Shown here: piece by piece, positions 54,158 to 63,509 of the stretch
Numbering within the stretch: position 1 is the stretch's first letter
Layout of the letters: each line of letters starts with the position of its first letter
NCBI RefSeq assembly: GCF_900184255.1
Contig: NZ_LT854640.1
Span: 2,172,877 to 2,236,876 of the forward strand
Source: Haloimpatiens massiliensis
GTDB taxonomy: Bacteria; Bacillota; Clostridia; Clostridiales; Clostridiaceae
Reading direction: 5' to 3'
Length of the DNA: 64,000 nt
Translations under genes and position numbers: made by a program
The notes under the pieces: generated by a model
Database searches by the model: none
The model's input: only the letters and a program-made list of their open reading frames with translations
Told to the model about the DNA's origin: nothing

Positions 54158-54661
54158 TTAAAATGTATCCCCTAAATATATGGGTGATATAATATTTCCC
54201 ATCTCATCAAAAACTCTTTTCAATACTTCAGGATACACAGTTTTTTCTTTAATTTCATCATACCCTAACCACTGAACGCCTATTTGGTCAGAGTCCATAT
54301 TAGTCGCTTTTGATAAGTCTATAGAAGATTTCATGGTACAAAGAAACATACATTCAATTCTGTGTAAATCTCAATGTAAATCTGCAAATTTATGATTTTT
54401 TCCAATGTACTCAGTAAGTAATACAAGTTCCCCCACATCTATTTCAGCCCCAAGTTCCTCCAAACATTTCCTCTTTAATGTATCACTAAAAGTTTCTCCA
54501 GCTTCCTGTCCACCACCTGGTAATACATAGTATATCGTTCCAGACCTTTTTGAAAGATATTTTACAAAGAGTATCTTATTATCTTGAACAATGATGGCTT
54601 TAGCAGTATTTCGTAACTTTATCAAATTCTTAGCTTCCCCATTAACAACATATGAAAGCAT
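54158..54661 (-). pseudogene. Nudix hydrolase gene interrupted by a 12-bp duplication with TGA
   Basis: One frame of 168 codons with a single internal stop. Part 1 has the Nudix box (GGGQEAGETFSDTLKRKCLE, then ELG; the usual R-E becomes R-K) and ends HKFADLH-TGA at 54371. Part 2 continues in the same frame DLHRIECMFLC...QWLGYDEI. The stop comes from a tandem repeat GATTTACATTGA/GATTTACACAGA that adds exactly 12 bp; removing it restores HKFADLHRIECMFLC. The box change Glu to Lys suggests decay began earlier. Confidence 0.8.
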
Positions 54662-54763
54662 CTACACTTTTAAATTCCATAATTATCTAAAAAACTGTAG
54701 CTTCTACTCTTCACATAAGCTTAATTTAAGTAATTTCTTGAAATAATGAATAATAAATTATAT

Positions 54764-55080
54764 TATGATTATCCCATAAAAAGCATTACATTACCTGAAT
54801 TATGAAATTTCTCTGAAATGACTTGCATAAGAAGCGAAGGAACTGTTTAAATTTAATTTCAGAAATTCTTCTTTTAGACAGATAAAATTATCGTAAGCCT
54901 TAAAAGGACGCCAGGCTAGCGAACCTGAGACAGGACGCTGAATGTGAGCGTTAGATAATTTTATATGACTAAAAGATTAGAATTTCTTAAATTAAATTTA
55001 TTGTTCCTAGCTCTTATGAAAGGCATGGAGGAGAAATTTCATAATTCCACTACATTGTACCTTATTGTGGATTAATCATA
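54764..55080. mobile_element. Palindromic MITE, family 3, copy 1
   Basis: 317-bp element. Long inverted ends start TATGATTATCCCATAA...GCATTACATTACCTG and reach AATTATGAAATTTCTC; the right end is GAGAAATTTCATAATTCCAC...GGATTAATCATA. Inside, GGAACTGTTTAAATTTAATT pairs with its complement near 55000, and AGATAAAATTATCGTAAG with another near 54960, so most of the element can fold as one hairpin. Flanked by TTATAT on both sides once the IS is removed. The IS at 55081 inserted at its last base. Confidence 0.8.
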
Positions 55081-56468
55081 CTTTAAATGAGCAAAAACAC
55101 TTACATTATTTTACATTACTTAAGCACACTTATTGTGTGATAATTTAAGAGTATCAAAAATAGCATTTAAACTAACTCCTTTTTTATATTGAGAATATAC
55201 CCAAGCAATTACTTCTTGTTGGGATTGTTTACGAGCTATTTTTAAACCTTCTCCAAATTTAGAACAATCTGTGCTTATGCAACAAGTACAATAAAGATAA
55301 GTCAATTGAGTTAAAATCCAAAATCTCTTTATGGCTTTTTCACCACGAACTTGATAATTATCAAAACCTAATTCCATCTTATTTTGACGGAAAAATACTT
55401 CAATTGTCCAACGTTCACGGTATTGAAAAAGTATTTCTTCTGTTGTGAGATTTATATCTGTTGATATAAAAGATTTTAATGCTTTTTCATTATAGAGAGC
55501 TTCTTTAGGATAACTAATAAGAATTACAACATTTTTAAAACCATTGATTTTGCCCTCATATCTATAAACATAGTAAGAGTGCTTATTCACTGTTACGAGG
55601 TGAAAGTCTTCCTTGTTTATAGTTTTGGCAAAACCATTAATTTTATGATTCATGCGCGAGCACTTTGGGTATATAATTCTATTAGTTTTTAACGCTCCTA
55701 TATATTCAAAGCCTTTTGCCTTTGCTGTTTTTATAATTATTTCAGCACTATACCAACTATCCCCTAAGACGAAACCTTGAATAGGTGGTTCGGGTAATGA
55801 AGATATTATATTTACAGCAATATTAATCTTAGTAAATTTTTTATTGTCTTTATCGACTTTAGTCTTATCATAAAGCGTTAGCTGATAAGGAATTGTAACA
55901 TCGCCACATTGTAGTAAAGCACCTACAACTTGGTGTCCATAGACTTTTTTATTTTCTAAATGTGATTGATGAAATTGACACTTTTCTATAGGATTTTTAG
56001 CCCGTGACGAAGGCTTTGTCTTCTTACAGATAGTATCATCAATAATCACATAAATAGGCTTTCCTGTATCACGAGATAACTGCCAAATTTTATTAACTGC
56101 GAACTTTTGTAATGCTCTCAAAATATAATCTTCATTCCATGGGCTTTTGGATAAAAATTGACCTATGGATGTTCTATAAGTACTCTGATAGCAACTTTCA
56201 GCTATATGAATAACTTTGCCATCATACCCACGACCTACGGCTGCAAAGATAAATTCACAAACATGTTTTAATTGAGGCAGTGTTAAATATAATGATAATC
56301 CAAGTTTAATTATGAAATTGTTAATCTCTTTATTATATGGTATATTATTTTCTGTAGACATTTATATTCATCCTTTGTTTATGTTTTCTGACAGAAATAT
56401 AATACACTAGGATATTATGAATGTCTATTTTTATTCCATAATTTGTTATGAAATTTGCTCATTTAAAG
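55081..56468. mobile_element. IS4-superfamily insertion sequence, complete
   Basis: 1,388 bp with 15-bp perfect terminal inverted repeats (CTTTAAATGAGCAAA) and a 7-bp target duplication AATCATA (55074-55080 and 56469-56475). It carries one transposase gene reading leftward. It landed at the right end of a family 3 MITE, whose last 7 bases form the duplication. Intact ends, duplication and ORF suggest a recent and possibly active copy. Confidence 0.93.
55120..56361 (-). CDS. IS4-superfamily transposase
   Basis: 413-residue DDE transposase. Catalytic residues: first Asp in VIIDDTICKK, second in FVLGDSWYSAEI, and Glu in YRERWTIEVFFRQNK, which matches the IS4 YREK signature (Y-2-R-3-E-6-K) exactly. 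It cuts and joins the 15-bp ends described for the element. Among IS4-related families the length and SRAKN.PI..CQFHQSH region suggest IS701-like or a related group; assignment at that level is uncertain. Frame uninterrupted. Confidence 0.92.
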   Translation of the reverse strand: MSTENNIPYNKEINNFIIKLGLSLYLTLPQLKHVCEFIFAAVGRGYDGKVIHIAESCYQSTYRTSIGQFLSKSPWNEDYILRALQKFAVNKIWQLSRDTGKPIYVIIDDTICKKTKPSSRAKNPIEKCQFHQSHLENKKVYGHQVVGALLQCGDVTIPYQLTLYDKTKVDKDNKKFTKINIAVNIISSLPEPPIQGFVLGDSWYSAEIIIKTAKAKGFEYIGALKTNRIIYPKCSRMNHKINGFAKTINKEDFHLVTVNKHSYYVYRYEGKINGFKNVVILISYPKEALYNEKALKSFISTDINLTTEEILFQYRERWTIEVFFRQNKMELGFDNYQVRGEKAIKRFWILTQLTYLYCTCCISTDCSKFGEGLKIARKQSQQEVIAWVYSQYKKGVSLNAIFDTLKLSHNKCA

Positions 56469-56495
56469 AATCATATTATATAATGTAAATATCTG

Positions 56496-57326
56496 TTATT
56501 TTTTATGCCCAAATGCGTATATTACTGGCATATTAAAATGAAGTCCGTCATCTTTTTTAAACTGTTCAAGACCCTTAAATATATCTACCTTAAATTGTAC
56601 ATATGATTCAAAACCTAGCTTTTGAATCTGATCAAATATGCCCCTTACTGCATTGGTATGCATTTCTTCCCACCATTCCTTTTTATTCATATATACCACA
56701 TCCGCATTTTCCTCGTAAATTTTTATATTTTGAAAACCAGAATCATGCAATATTTTTGTAATATCCTCTACATTATCAAACTTAGGAATGTCTAGTTTTT
56801 TATTATTTGAATTACTTAAATCTGCTTTTAAATATTTTTCAACTATATCTGTTAACCACTTCTGCTCCTTCTGCACACCCCATATGCTAAAGGCTGCTTG
56901 TCCATCAGTTTTTAATATTCTTAATACATCATTTAATTTATTTTCTCCTAACAAAAGATATCCCATTCCAAATCCACAAATAACATTATCAAAAGAATTT
57001 TCTGCAAAATCCATAGATTGTGCATTCATATTTTTCACTTCCGCATTACATATATTTCTAGCTGAAATATCCTTATGAGTTTCTTTTACCATGACATTAG
57101 AATTATCTATACCTACAACATATCCATCTTTACCTACCTTTTCTAGGGCAGGAAATAACGAAGCACCCCTACCCATTCCAATATCTAAAACTTTTCCACC
57201 AATTTCTATGTTTGAAAGTTTAACCAATTTTCTTCCAAAATCATCCCAATATTTTGGCCCAATTTCTCCAAAATTAGGAGCAACTTTATCCCATATGTTG
57301 ATAGCTTTTTTCTTTGCTTTATTCAT
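56496..57326 (-). CDS. Class I SAM-dependent methyltransferase
   Basis: ~276 residues: SAM motif I GKVLDIGMGRGASLFPAL, acidic motif VGIDNSNVMVKE, motif IV FDNVICGFGMGYLLL and the LKTDGQAAFSIWG post-motif. UbiE/MenG-like fold, substrate unknown; the long C-terminal part (KEWWEEMHTNAVRGIFDQI) is typical of small-molecule methyltransferases. The ATG after RBS GGAGATG is chosen over the upstream GTG. It lies just outside the IS target duplication, so its expression may be affected. Confidence 0.88.
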   Translation of the reverse strand: MNKAKKKAINIWDKVAPNFGEIGPKYWDDFGRKLVKLSNIEIGGKVLDIGMGRGASLFPALEKVGKDGYVVGIDNSNVMVKETHKDISARNICNAEVKNMNAQSMDFAENSFDNVICGFGMGYLLLGENKLNDVLRILKTDGQAAFSIWGVQKEQKWLTDIVEKYLKADLSNSNNKKLDIPKFDNVEDITKILHDSGFQNIKIYEENADVVYMNKKEWWEEMHTNAVRGIFDQIQKLGFESYVQFKVDIFKGLEQFKKDDGLHFNMPVIYAFGHKK

Positions 57327-57364
57327 GTTCACATCTCCATTTCTTCTTTCGCTTCATGCTCATC

Positions 57365-58027
57365 TTAGTTGATTTTTAGGACTACTGGCATTACTTTCGC
57401 CCATGCAATCTGTGTATTTAACTCTTTATTCAAAGGTACTGCTCTCTTAGAATTTGTCTCTTCTATATAATTACAAATACATTGTTTTATGTTAATTAAA
57501 TCTTGCTTTGCCATATCAGCAATGTTCTTTATATTACAATTAAAATACAGCTCTGCCCGCACACACTTCACTCCCGGTAATCTCATCAAATCACAAAGAC
57601 AAACAATTTTATGCATTTCTAAATAAGGGATATCATATTTCTCAGATGCTCTTAATATCTCTTCATGGCATTTAAATTTACATAGAATTTGGCTTGATGT
57701 TTTTATACCAGAATCTTTAAGGAGTAAAATATATTTTTCACTTATACAATCAAGTTCCTTTAACTTACGTTCTTTAAAATTCTGATATGTGAAAAAAGAA
57801 GCTAATAACGCTAAAATATCTTTACTTAATCCTGTTTTCGTTTTTACTAATTCTAGGTGATCTTTATACTTATCCAAGAAATCATATTTATCCATAACTC
57901 CTGCCGCTAATAGTTCTTTTACTATTACATCTTTTATTTTTACCAGTGGATAATATCTTTTTAATGTTGTATCTTCATTTAGAACAACTGGTAAATTTTC
58001 TACTTTTATATTGTCAAACTCTATCAT
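57365..58027 (-). CDS. DUF4332 / helix-hairpin-helix protein
   Basis: 220 residues. The C-terminal half (YLEMHKIVCLCDLMRLPGVK then CVRAELYFNCNIKNIADMA) is a helix-hairpin-helix-rich DUF4332-type segment (LMRLPGVK... I.NIADMA). The first half is helical (IKDVIVKELLAAGVMDKYD). HhH motifs bind DNA without sequence preference or mediate protein contacts. No catalytic domain is visible. RBS TTGGAGGTG. Confidence 0.75.
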   Translation of the reverse strand: MIEFDNIKVENLPVVLNEDTTLKRYYPLVKIKDVIVKELLAAGVMDKYDFLDKYKDHLELVKTKTGLSKDILALLASFFTYQNFKERKLKELDCISEKYILLLKDSGIKTSSQILCKFKCHEEILRASEKYDIPYLEMHKIVCLCDLMRLPGVKCVRAELYFNCNIKNIADMAKQDLINIKQCICNYIEETNSKRAVPLNKELNTQIAWAKVMPVVLKIN

Positions 58028-58216
58028 ATATTTTCACCTCCAACTTATTACAGATTACTATTTGTTATAAAATTACTGTTCATTACCCTGTAAAGTATAT
58101 TCCAACTCCAAATTTTTATCCCTAATGCAAATTTTTTTGTTATATTCCATAAACCCATATTTCACTTGTATAAACAGCTGTTAGTTAACATTTTACTGAA
58201 ACCCATCGTAAAATTA

Positions 58217-58420
58217 TTATTTTTCTAACGAAAATCCCCAAGCCTTTATTAATAAAAATATTTTAATACCGCTCATAAATTCAGTTATTACAAGTGTTAG
58301 TAAATATTCCATTTCTTCTTTTCTTTCTACAAGATACATTATCCGTAGAAAGATAATAATGCCCACACCAATAGTTAAAAATAAAAGTCCTACATTATTA
58401 AATGAAAACCAAACGTACGA
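58217..58420 (-). pseudogene. Possible remnant of a small membrane gene
   Basis: A frame without start reads LLFLTIGVGIIIFLRIMYLV then ERKEEMEYLLTLVITEFM and ends SLEK-TAA. It holds one TM helix but no start codon with RBS, and abuts the stop of the M50 gene. Likely a fragment. The remaining ~190 bp to 58027 are empty. Confidence 0.35.
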
Positions 58421-58422
58421 TG

Positions 58423-59559
58423 TTAATCTGCATACTTTTCCTTTACAAGCTCTATTATTTCCATTTCACTTTCGGCCTCGCCTTTTGCGGGACATGTTTT
58501 TTGAGCTATATAAGCCTCATTCAATAGCTTATCCGCCTTTTGTGTATTTTGTTCTATTATAAGCGCATAGGCATACATTAAACGTTTCCTTGACATATAA
58601 CAATCAGTTGCCTTTATATAACTTTTTAATTCTTCGGTATATAGCTTATCAATTATATCTTTCCTAGCCTCGCCTATAATTTCAAAAAAAAGAAGATCAC
58701 ATTTGATTTCATTTTGGTATAACTTAATTAGATTAGGTACATCATTTAATAGCTTTTCATAACATTCTTTTGCTTTATGAAATTCTTTTTTATCTAAATA
58801 ATAACCTGCTTTTATAATTTCCATAGTGCTAATTATAGGATTATTTAAATCAGCCCCGTCAGGAAGTTCAAACCACTCAAATGGCATGTCCTTTACACGA
58901 ATGCCCCTATAAAGAAGTCCATTTACTCTAAGCATTGTATAATATGAATACTTTGCAATTTCATCTTTTCCAATGAAAAGCACATTATATGCATCATTGC
59001 AAACACCAGTTATTTTCATGGGAATACCATTTAATATTAAATCGTAAACTCCACTAATAGCAACAAAAATAAAAAATATAGATAACATATTAGGCATAGG
59101 ACACCATAAATAAATGGCTATGCACAAACATGTTATTACAGCATTCATGAGTATACCACCCAAATTATAAAGGATGTATGGGCAATCATGTTTTTTATCT
59201 TTACGCGGCATCATAATACACTGTCCAGCTGTACCTTTAATAGTAAATTTTTTAGTTACTATCTTCCCATTATCTTTTACAAATGTTAAAGTTCCAATTC
59301 TGAATGATACAAATTCATATCCAGACCAAAGTCCACAAATCAAATGACCTACTTCATGTAGAATCAGTTGCAATATAAATGCAACTACAAAAATAGCCAT
59401 ACCAATTATAATTGTAAATAGACCATAATCACCAACCACTTCTTCAATTAATTTACACACAAAAATACCTGTAATAGCTCCTATCCCCATAGATAGTATA
59501 ATAGCACCTATTTTTTTAAATAACTCTTTAACATTCTTTTGCTTTACATTTTTACTCAC
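58423..59559 (-). CDS. M50-like (site-2 protease superfamily) membrane metallopeptidase
   Basis: 378 residues. Two TM helices, then LQLILHEVGHLICGLWSGYE with the HExxH zinc site inside the second pair, further TM helices, and a distal ICNGIPMKITGVCNDAYNVL-like segment that could give the third zinc ligand (NDA). A ~150-residue cytoplasmic C-terminus (KEFHKAKECYEKLLNDVPNL) looks TPR-like. Such enzymes cut TM substrates or process peptides, and stand-alone forms occur near bacteriocin loci. Starts at GTG with AGGAGG 7 nt upstream. Confidence 0.85.
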   Translation of the reverse strand: MSKNVKQKNVKELFKKIGAIILSMGIGAITGIFVCKLIEEVVGDYGLFTIIIGMAIFVVAFILQLILHEVGHLICGLWSGYEFVSFRIGTLTFVKDNGKIVTKKFTIKGTAGQCIMMPRKDKKHDCPYILYNLGGILMNAVITCLCIAIYLWCPMPNMLSIFFIFVAISGVYDLILNGIPMKITGVCNDAYNVLFIGKDEIAKYSYYTMLRVNGLLYRGIRVKDMPFEWFELPDGADLNNPIISTMEIIKAGYYLDKKEFHKAKECYEKLLNDVPNLIKLYQNEIKCDLLFFEIIGEARKDIIDKLYTEELKSYIKATDCYMSRKRLMYAYALIIEQNTQKADKLLNEAYIAQKTCPAKGEAESEMEIIELVKEKYAD

Positions 59560-59595
59560 AGCATGTCCTCCTGAAATATTTTACATGTTCTTAAG

Positions 59596-59934
59596 TTATT
59601 TTTTATGTTTAATTTTAGTTAGTCTATCAAAAAATATACAAAATCCAATACATAACACTATCACTATAAAACCGAAAGCTAATGCAGCATTAGAAATTAT
59701 ACTTTCAGAATTATTTCTAATGCCATACTCAGTTATTTATATCAGAATTACTATTAGAATTGTAATAATTAACATTAAAATTCCAGTAAGGCGACAAACT
59801 TTTTTTTCATCATATTGAGCTTTTTCTTCTTTGCTCATAGTATTATACCCTGCAACCAGCCAGCTTCCTTTACCGCAAAGAAGAAATATACTTATAATTC
59901 CACAAATAGCTGCAACTATCCAAGCAATAATCAT
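59596..59934 (-). pseudogene. DUF3784-family membrane protein with in-frame stop
   Basis: 113 codons in one frame with a TAA at codon 66. Before it: AICGIISIFLLCGKGSWLVA, then GYNTMSKEEKAQYDEKKVCR and a second TM helix, the DUF3784 signature. After it: ITEYGIRNNSESIISNAALA and a third TM helix, ending KIKHKK. DUF3784 proteins normally have three helices in ~100-110 residues, matching the length when the stop is ignored. Translated only to codon 65 unless suppressed. Confidence 0.75.
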
Positions 59935-60033
59935 AATTATTCCCTCCTTTGTACCTTTATCTCTCTATTCATTTTAATTATATCTCCTCCATGTATGTGG
60001 GATTTTTGGGGAAGGTTTTGGGGGAATTTTTTT

Positions 60034-60090
60034 GGGGACGGTTAACAACTTTTCGCCTTTAAATTTATCTAATTGTTGTTAACCGTCCCC
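60034..60090. repeat. REP-like hairpin GGGGACGGTTAAC...GTTAACCGTCCCC
   Basis: 57-bp unit: GGGGACGGTTAACAAC pairs with GTTGTTAACCGTCCCC. A related 98-bp unit is at 63388-63485. G-rich palindromic ends of this kind resemble REP sequences mobilised by IS200-like (RAYT) transposases; none is present here. Confidence 0.65.
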
Positions 60091-60168
60091 TTTGTTGTTG
60101 TTAGCTCCCCCTATATCCTGCATGACAGTACCCCATTTTTATTTAAAAATATTGTGTTTAAACTTGTA

Positions 60169-60957
60169 TCAATTTTTTCTAAAAATGTCTAAACTATGGT
60201 GTGTTACCCCAACCAAATCAGAACGTTCACATATAGAGAAATGATATTTCAGGTAAGCTTCAAACATTTTTTCATCCATAGCATCAATTTCATCACGCAT
60301 ATAATTTGTTGCTAAATCAGTTGCAACAAAATGAAGACGTTCAACAGCATATCCTGCCATCAACTGATCTATTTCCTCTTTCCTGTACATTTCAAACAGC
60401 AAAGATGGATTGGACAAACATTTATACGTATCTTTATGAATAATACCACTTTGAATGCCTTCAAGAATATTACCTTTCTGAAAACCCCAGCTTATAATTG
60501 TTGCTTCATTCATGCAATAGGATACAAATATAACTCCACCTTTTTTTGTAACTCTCATCGCTTCACTGATAGCTTGTTTTTTATCCTTATCATTAAACAA
60601 ATGGTATAAAGGCCCAAGAACTAATGTAATATCAAAAGTTTCATCATTATAGCAGGACAAATCTACGGCATTACCTTGTCTAATATCTATAGTGCAATTT
60701 TCTTCCATCTTGCTCTTAAGAATATCAATATTATGCTGAATAAGTTCTATTGCATCAACTCTAAATCCTTTTTCTGCAAGTGAAAGTGAATATCTACCTG
60801 TTCCAGCTCCTACTTCTAAAATGTGCATTCCTTTTTTTATGTACTTATTTATGTACTTCATTGTGGTAAGGAACTCAACCTGACCATGTTTAGATGTAAG
60901 ACGCCCCTCTTCATCGTAGTTGTTATAGTATTGTGTCAAATATTTCAATTCATCCAT
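60169..60957 (-). CDS. Class I SAM-dependent methyltransferase
   Basis: 262 residues: motif I GMHILEVGAGTGRYSLSLAEKG, acidic motif VDAIELIQHN, motif IV FDITLVLGPLYHLFNDKDKK, and TKKGGVIFVSYCMNEA. The LGPLYHL signature is common to small-molecule methyltransferases in clostridial accessory regions. Substrate unknown. GGGGGAAATG precedes the ATG. Confidence 0.88.
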   Translation of the reverse strand: MDELKYLTQYYNNYDEEGRLTSKHGQVEFLTTMKYINKYIKKGMHILEVGAGTGRYSLSLAEKGFRVDAIELIQHNIDILKSKMEENCTIDIRQGNAVDLSCYNDETFDITLVLGPLYHLFNDKDKKQAISEAMRVTKKGGVIFVSYCMNEATIISWGFQKGNILEGIQSGIIHKDTYKCLSNPSLLFEMYRKEEIDQLMAGYAVERLHFVATDLATNYMRDEIDAMDEKMFEAYLKYHFSICERSDLVGVTHHSLDIFRKN

Positions 60958-61121
60958 AATTCATTTCCCCCATCGTATAATCAAATTTTTAAAAATCCTC
61001 TATAGAAATCTATTCTGATAATCTTAAGGGCTGGCATGAGGTGTCCATCCATTATTTTTTTCTATAGAATACTTTTGAAAGCTATCATGTAACTTAAGTA
61101 ATTCATAGTTATCAATTTATT

Positions 61122-61871
61122 TTACTCTCTTTTACCTGAATAGAGTTCAGCCCATGCTGGGAAGAAGCCAGCATTTACAGCAATATTTTCAGAATGGATA
61201 TGGGATTCCACTGTACCATAAAATGGCACCTTGCCTCTCTTGAAAATCTCATTCTTTAAAAGTACAACTAAATTTGTTCCTATGCCTTGTCCACGATATT
61301 TAGGCAAGACATCTATGCCTATTTGCCACATATTTTCACTATCTGAACTAGCACCTGCCATACCCATTATATTATCTCCATCTAAGGCTGCAACTCCAAG
61401 CATGTCTGGATAATTTTTATTGAAGGCAAATGCCTCTAAAAATCTGTTATCATCCTTAAATTGTAAAATTTCCTCACACTCATACCATTTTACTTTTGTA
61501 ATAGGTTTTACATCCATTTCATCTAGTTTTGGAAGATAGTAGTGATGAACATCAGCAATCTCATGTCCAAATTCCTGTAATTTTTTATCTATTTCTCGAA
61601 GCTTTGGATATTCAAAAAACCATGCAGCGTCTCTATTCAAAAGCTTCTCTTCACACCAAGAAATCATTTTTTCATCTGTGCTAATAATTGCCCTACCTCC
61701 AAAACAAATTACTTTAAAAAAGCATCCATCACTTTCATATATTCGTCTACCTTCAATAAGCTTGTTTCGAACTATTGTATTCCCATTTTTCTCAAAGTCA
61801 CATACCTTACAGTTATAATCTATCGATAATTGATCTTTTGCAATCTGTAAAATATCAGTTTTCCCCCTCAT
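61122..61871 (-). CDS. GNAT acetyltransferase
   Basis: ~249 residues from MRGKTDILQIAKDQLSIDYN (AGGGGGAC upstream; a start 48 nt earlier overlaps the next gene). The N-terminal ~150 residues are a GNAT-like lobe (SDGCFFKVICFGGRAII); the catalytic lobe has WQIGIDVLPKYRGQGIGTNL as motif A and GTVESHIHSENIAVNAGFFP as motif B. Similar two-lobe GNATs of clostridia are unassigned. Substrate unknown. Confidence 0.82.
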   Translation of the reverse strand: MRGKTDILQIAKDQLSIDYNCKVCDFEKNGNTIVRNKLIEGRRIYESDGCFFKVICFGGRAIISTDEKMISWCEEKLLNRDAAWFFEYPKLREIDKKLQEFGHEIADVHHYYLPKLDEMDVKPITKVKWYECEEILQFKDDNRFLEAFAFNKNYPDMLGVAALDGDNIMGMAGASSDSENMWQIGIDVLPKYRGQGIGTNLVVLLKNEIFKRGKVPFYGTVESHIHSENIAVNAGFFPAWAELYSGKRE

Positions 61872-61899
61872 AAATTTATGTCCCCCTATAAATATTCTG

Positions 61900-62433
61900 C
61901 TATTTCTTATAATACTCATCTCTTAAAAGCCCCATAATTATCTCATCATAATACTTTCCATCTCTAAATATTTCTTCCCTCAATATCCCTTCTGTTTTAA
62001 AGCCACACTTCTCGTAGCATTTTATAGCTCTTTTATTAAATGAAAAAACATTTAATTTAATTTTGTGTATATTCATTTGTTCAAAAATGAATTTAATTAA
62101 AATATTTAAGGTATCACTTCCATAACCTTTGCTCCAATATTCTTTATCACCTATAAATATTCCGATAGTTGCTACGCTGTTTTTCCAATCTAAATTATTT
62201 ATTCCACAACCACCTATATATTTCCTTTCTTTTAATGTTTCAATGGCGAAATTATATAGCTCTTTTGTAGCTGATTGACTTTCAAACCATTTTTCCTCAT
62301 CTTCATAAGTGTATAAAAATGGTATACCCGGATTTAGCATTTTCTTTACTTCCACATCGTTTACAAATTCCTGAGCTAATTTAATATCTTCCCTTTTATA
62401 TTCACGTAATTTTACCTTTTCTCCTACATACAT
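61900..62433 (-). CDS. GNAT acetyltransferase, RimJ/RimL type
   Basis: ~177 residues from MYVGEKVKLREYKREDIKLA (AGGAGG 8 nt upstream; the longer reading has no RBS). Motif A is IFIGDKEYWSKGYGSDTLNI and motif B is KLNVFSFNKRAIKCYEKCGF. Close in pattern to the partial gene at 63510-64000, likely a duplicated pair. Spermidine, ribosomal-protein or antibiotic substrates are all possible. Confidence 0.87.
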   Translation of the reverse strand: MYVGEKVKLREYKREDIKLAQEFVNDVEVKKMLNPGIPFLYTYEDEEKWFESQSATKELYNFAIETLKERKYIGGCGINNLDWKNSVATIGIFIGDKEYWSKGYGSDTLNILIKFIFEQMNIHKIKLNVFSFNKRAIKCYEKCGFKTEGILREEIFRDGKYYDEIIMGLLRDEYYKK

Positions 62434-62476
62434 AAATAAAATCCTCCTGTTTCTCATATTTTTATTTTATAATTAC

Positions 62477-62792
62477 TATGATTATCCCATAATAAGTATT
62501 ACATTGCTTGAATTATGAAATTTCTCTGGAATGAGTTGCATAAGAAGCGAAGGAACTATTTAAATTTAATTTTAGAAATTCTTCTTTTAGACAGATAAAA
62601 TTATCGTAAGCCTTAAAAGGACGCCAGGCTAGCGAACCTGAGGCAGGACGCTGAATGTGAGCGTTAGATAATTTTATATGACTAAACGATTAGAATTTCT
62701 TAAATTAAATTTATTGTTCCAAGCTCTTATGCAAGTCATGGAGGAGAAATTTCATAATTCCACTACATTGTACCTTATTGTGGGTTAATCAC
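62477..62792. mobile_element. Palindromic MITE, family 3, copy 2
   Basis: 316-bp uninterrupted copy, nearly identical to 54764-55080 (shared core ACGCCAGGCTAGCGAACCTG and TGAATGTGAGCGTTAGATAA). Ends TATGATTATCCCATAATAAG and, at the right, GTGGGTTAATCAC. Folds as one long hairpin. No ORF. Confidence 0.85.
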
Positions 62793-62811
62793 TTTATTTG
62801 AATCAGCATTT

Positions 62812-63336
62812 TTAATTTCTGTGTAAATTATATCTAGCCATTATATACTCATCCTCATATTTTCCATTTCTTATGGCTACGTATTTTTTTCTGCCCTCTA
62901 TTTCAAAGCCTAATGATTTATATAAATTTATGGCCTTTTCATTATCAACAAAAACTCCAAGTTCAATTCTTACAAGCATAAGCCAGTTATCTGCTATATC
63001 CAATATACTAGTCATCAAAGCTCTTCCAATGCCCTTGCCTTGATAATCCTTGTGTACAGATATACCCATACTCCCTGAATGTCTTACCCTATTTGATCTA
63101 TTAACTGATAAAGTTGCAGCTCCTACAACTTTTATAATGCCATTTTCTTCAATCTCGGCAACTAACATATGATCATTTTCAGTAAGATTATTTATGATAT
63201 TTTGAATTCTTGTAATTCTTTCACTGATAATACCCATGGTGTTTTCTCTTACTCCATCTTGCCTTCTTATTTCATTTATAGGTTCTGCATCTTCAATTCT
63301 TACTGGTCTTATTTTTAAGTTCATACTCAACTCCAT
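62812..63336 (-). CDS. GNAT acetyltransferase
   Basis: 174 residues. LKIRPVRIEDAEPINEIRRQ opens the domain; motif A is ISVHKDYQGKGIGRALMTSI and motif B is IELGVFVDNEKAINLYKSLG, then EIEGRKKYVAIRNGKYEDEY. The YVAIRNGKYEDEYIMARY end fits the ribosomal-protein or L-amino-acid acetyltransferase groups. The start may be this ATG (GGGGG 4 nt upstream) or the ATG 12 nt later (GGAG 6 nt upstream). Confidence 0.87.
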   Translation of the reverse strand: MELSMNLKIRPVRIEDAEPINEIRRQDGVRENTMGIISERITRIQNIINNLTENDHMLVAEIEENGIIKVVGAATLSVNRSNRVRHSGSMGISVHKDYQGKGIGRALMTSILDIADNWLMLVRIELGVFVDNEKAINLYKSLGFEIEGRKKYVAIRNGKYEDEYIMARYNLHRN

Positions 63337-63387
63337 ACTACCCCCTGCTTAGTTTTAAGTTTTCCCTCTTTCTTAAGGAGCTTTTTT

Positions 63388-63485
63388 GGGGACAGTTAAG
63401 TATCGTTTTTTGAATTTTACTTAACATGGTTTTATTTTTTCTTAATTATTATCTACTTATTTAACTATTTTACTTAACCGTCCCC
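63388..63485. repeat. REP-like unit, 98 bp
   Basis: GGGGACAGTTAAGTA at the left and TACTTAACCGTCCCC at the right, with an A/T-rich middle. Related to 60034-60090. Lies between two GNAT genes; the T run beyond it could let it act as a terminator. Confidence 0.6.
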
Positions 63486-63509
63486 TTTTTTTCTAAACTA
63501 TTTCTTCTG

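Noticed and set aside
55081..56468. IS as a broken element
   Set aside because: Both inverted repeats, the target duplication and an uninterrupted 413-codon transposase are present, so it is complete.
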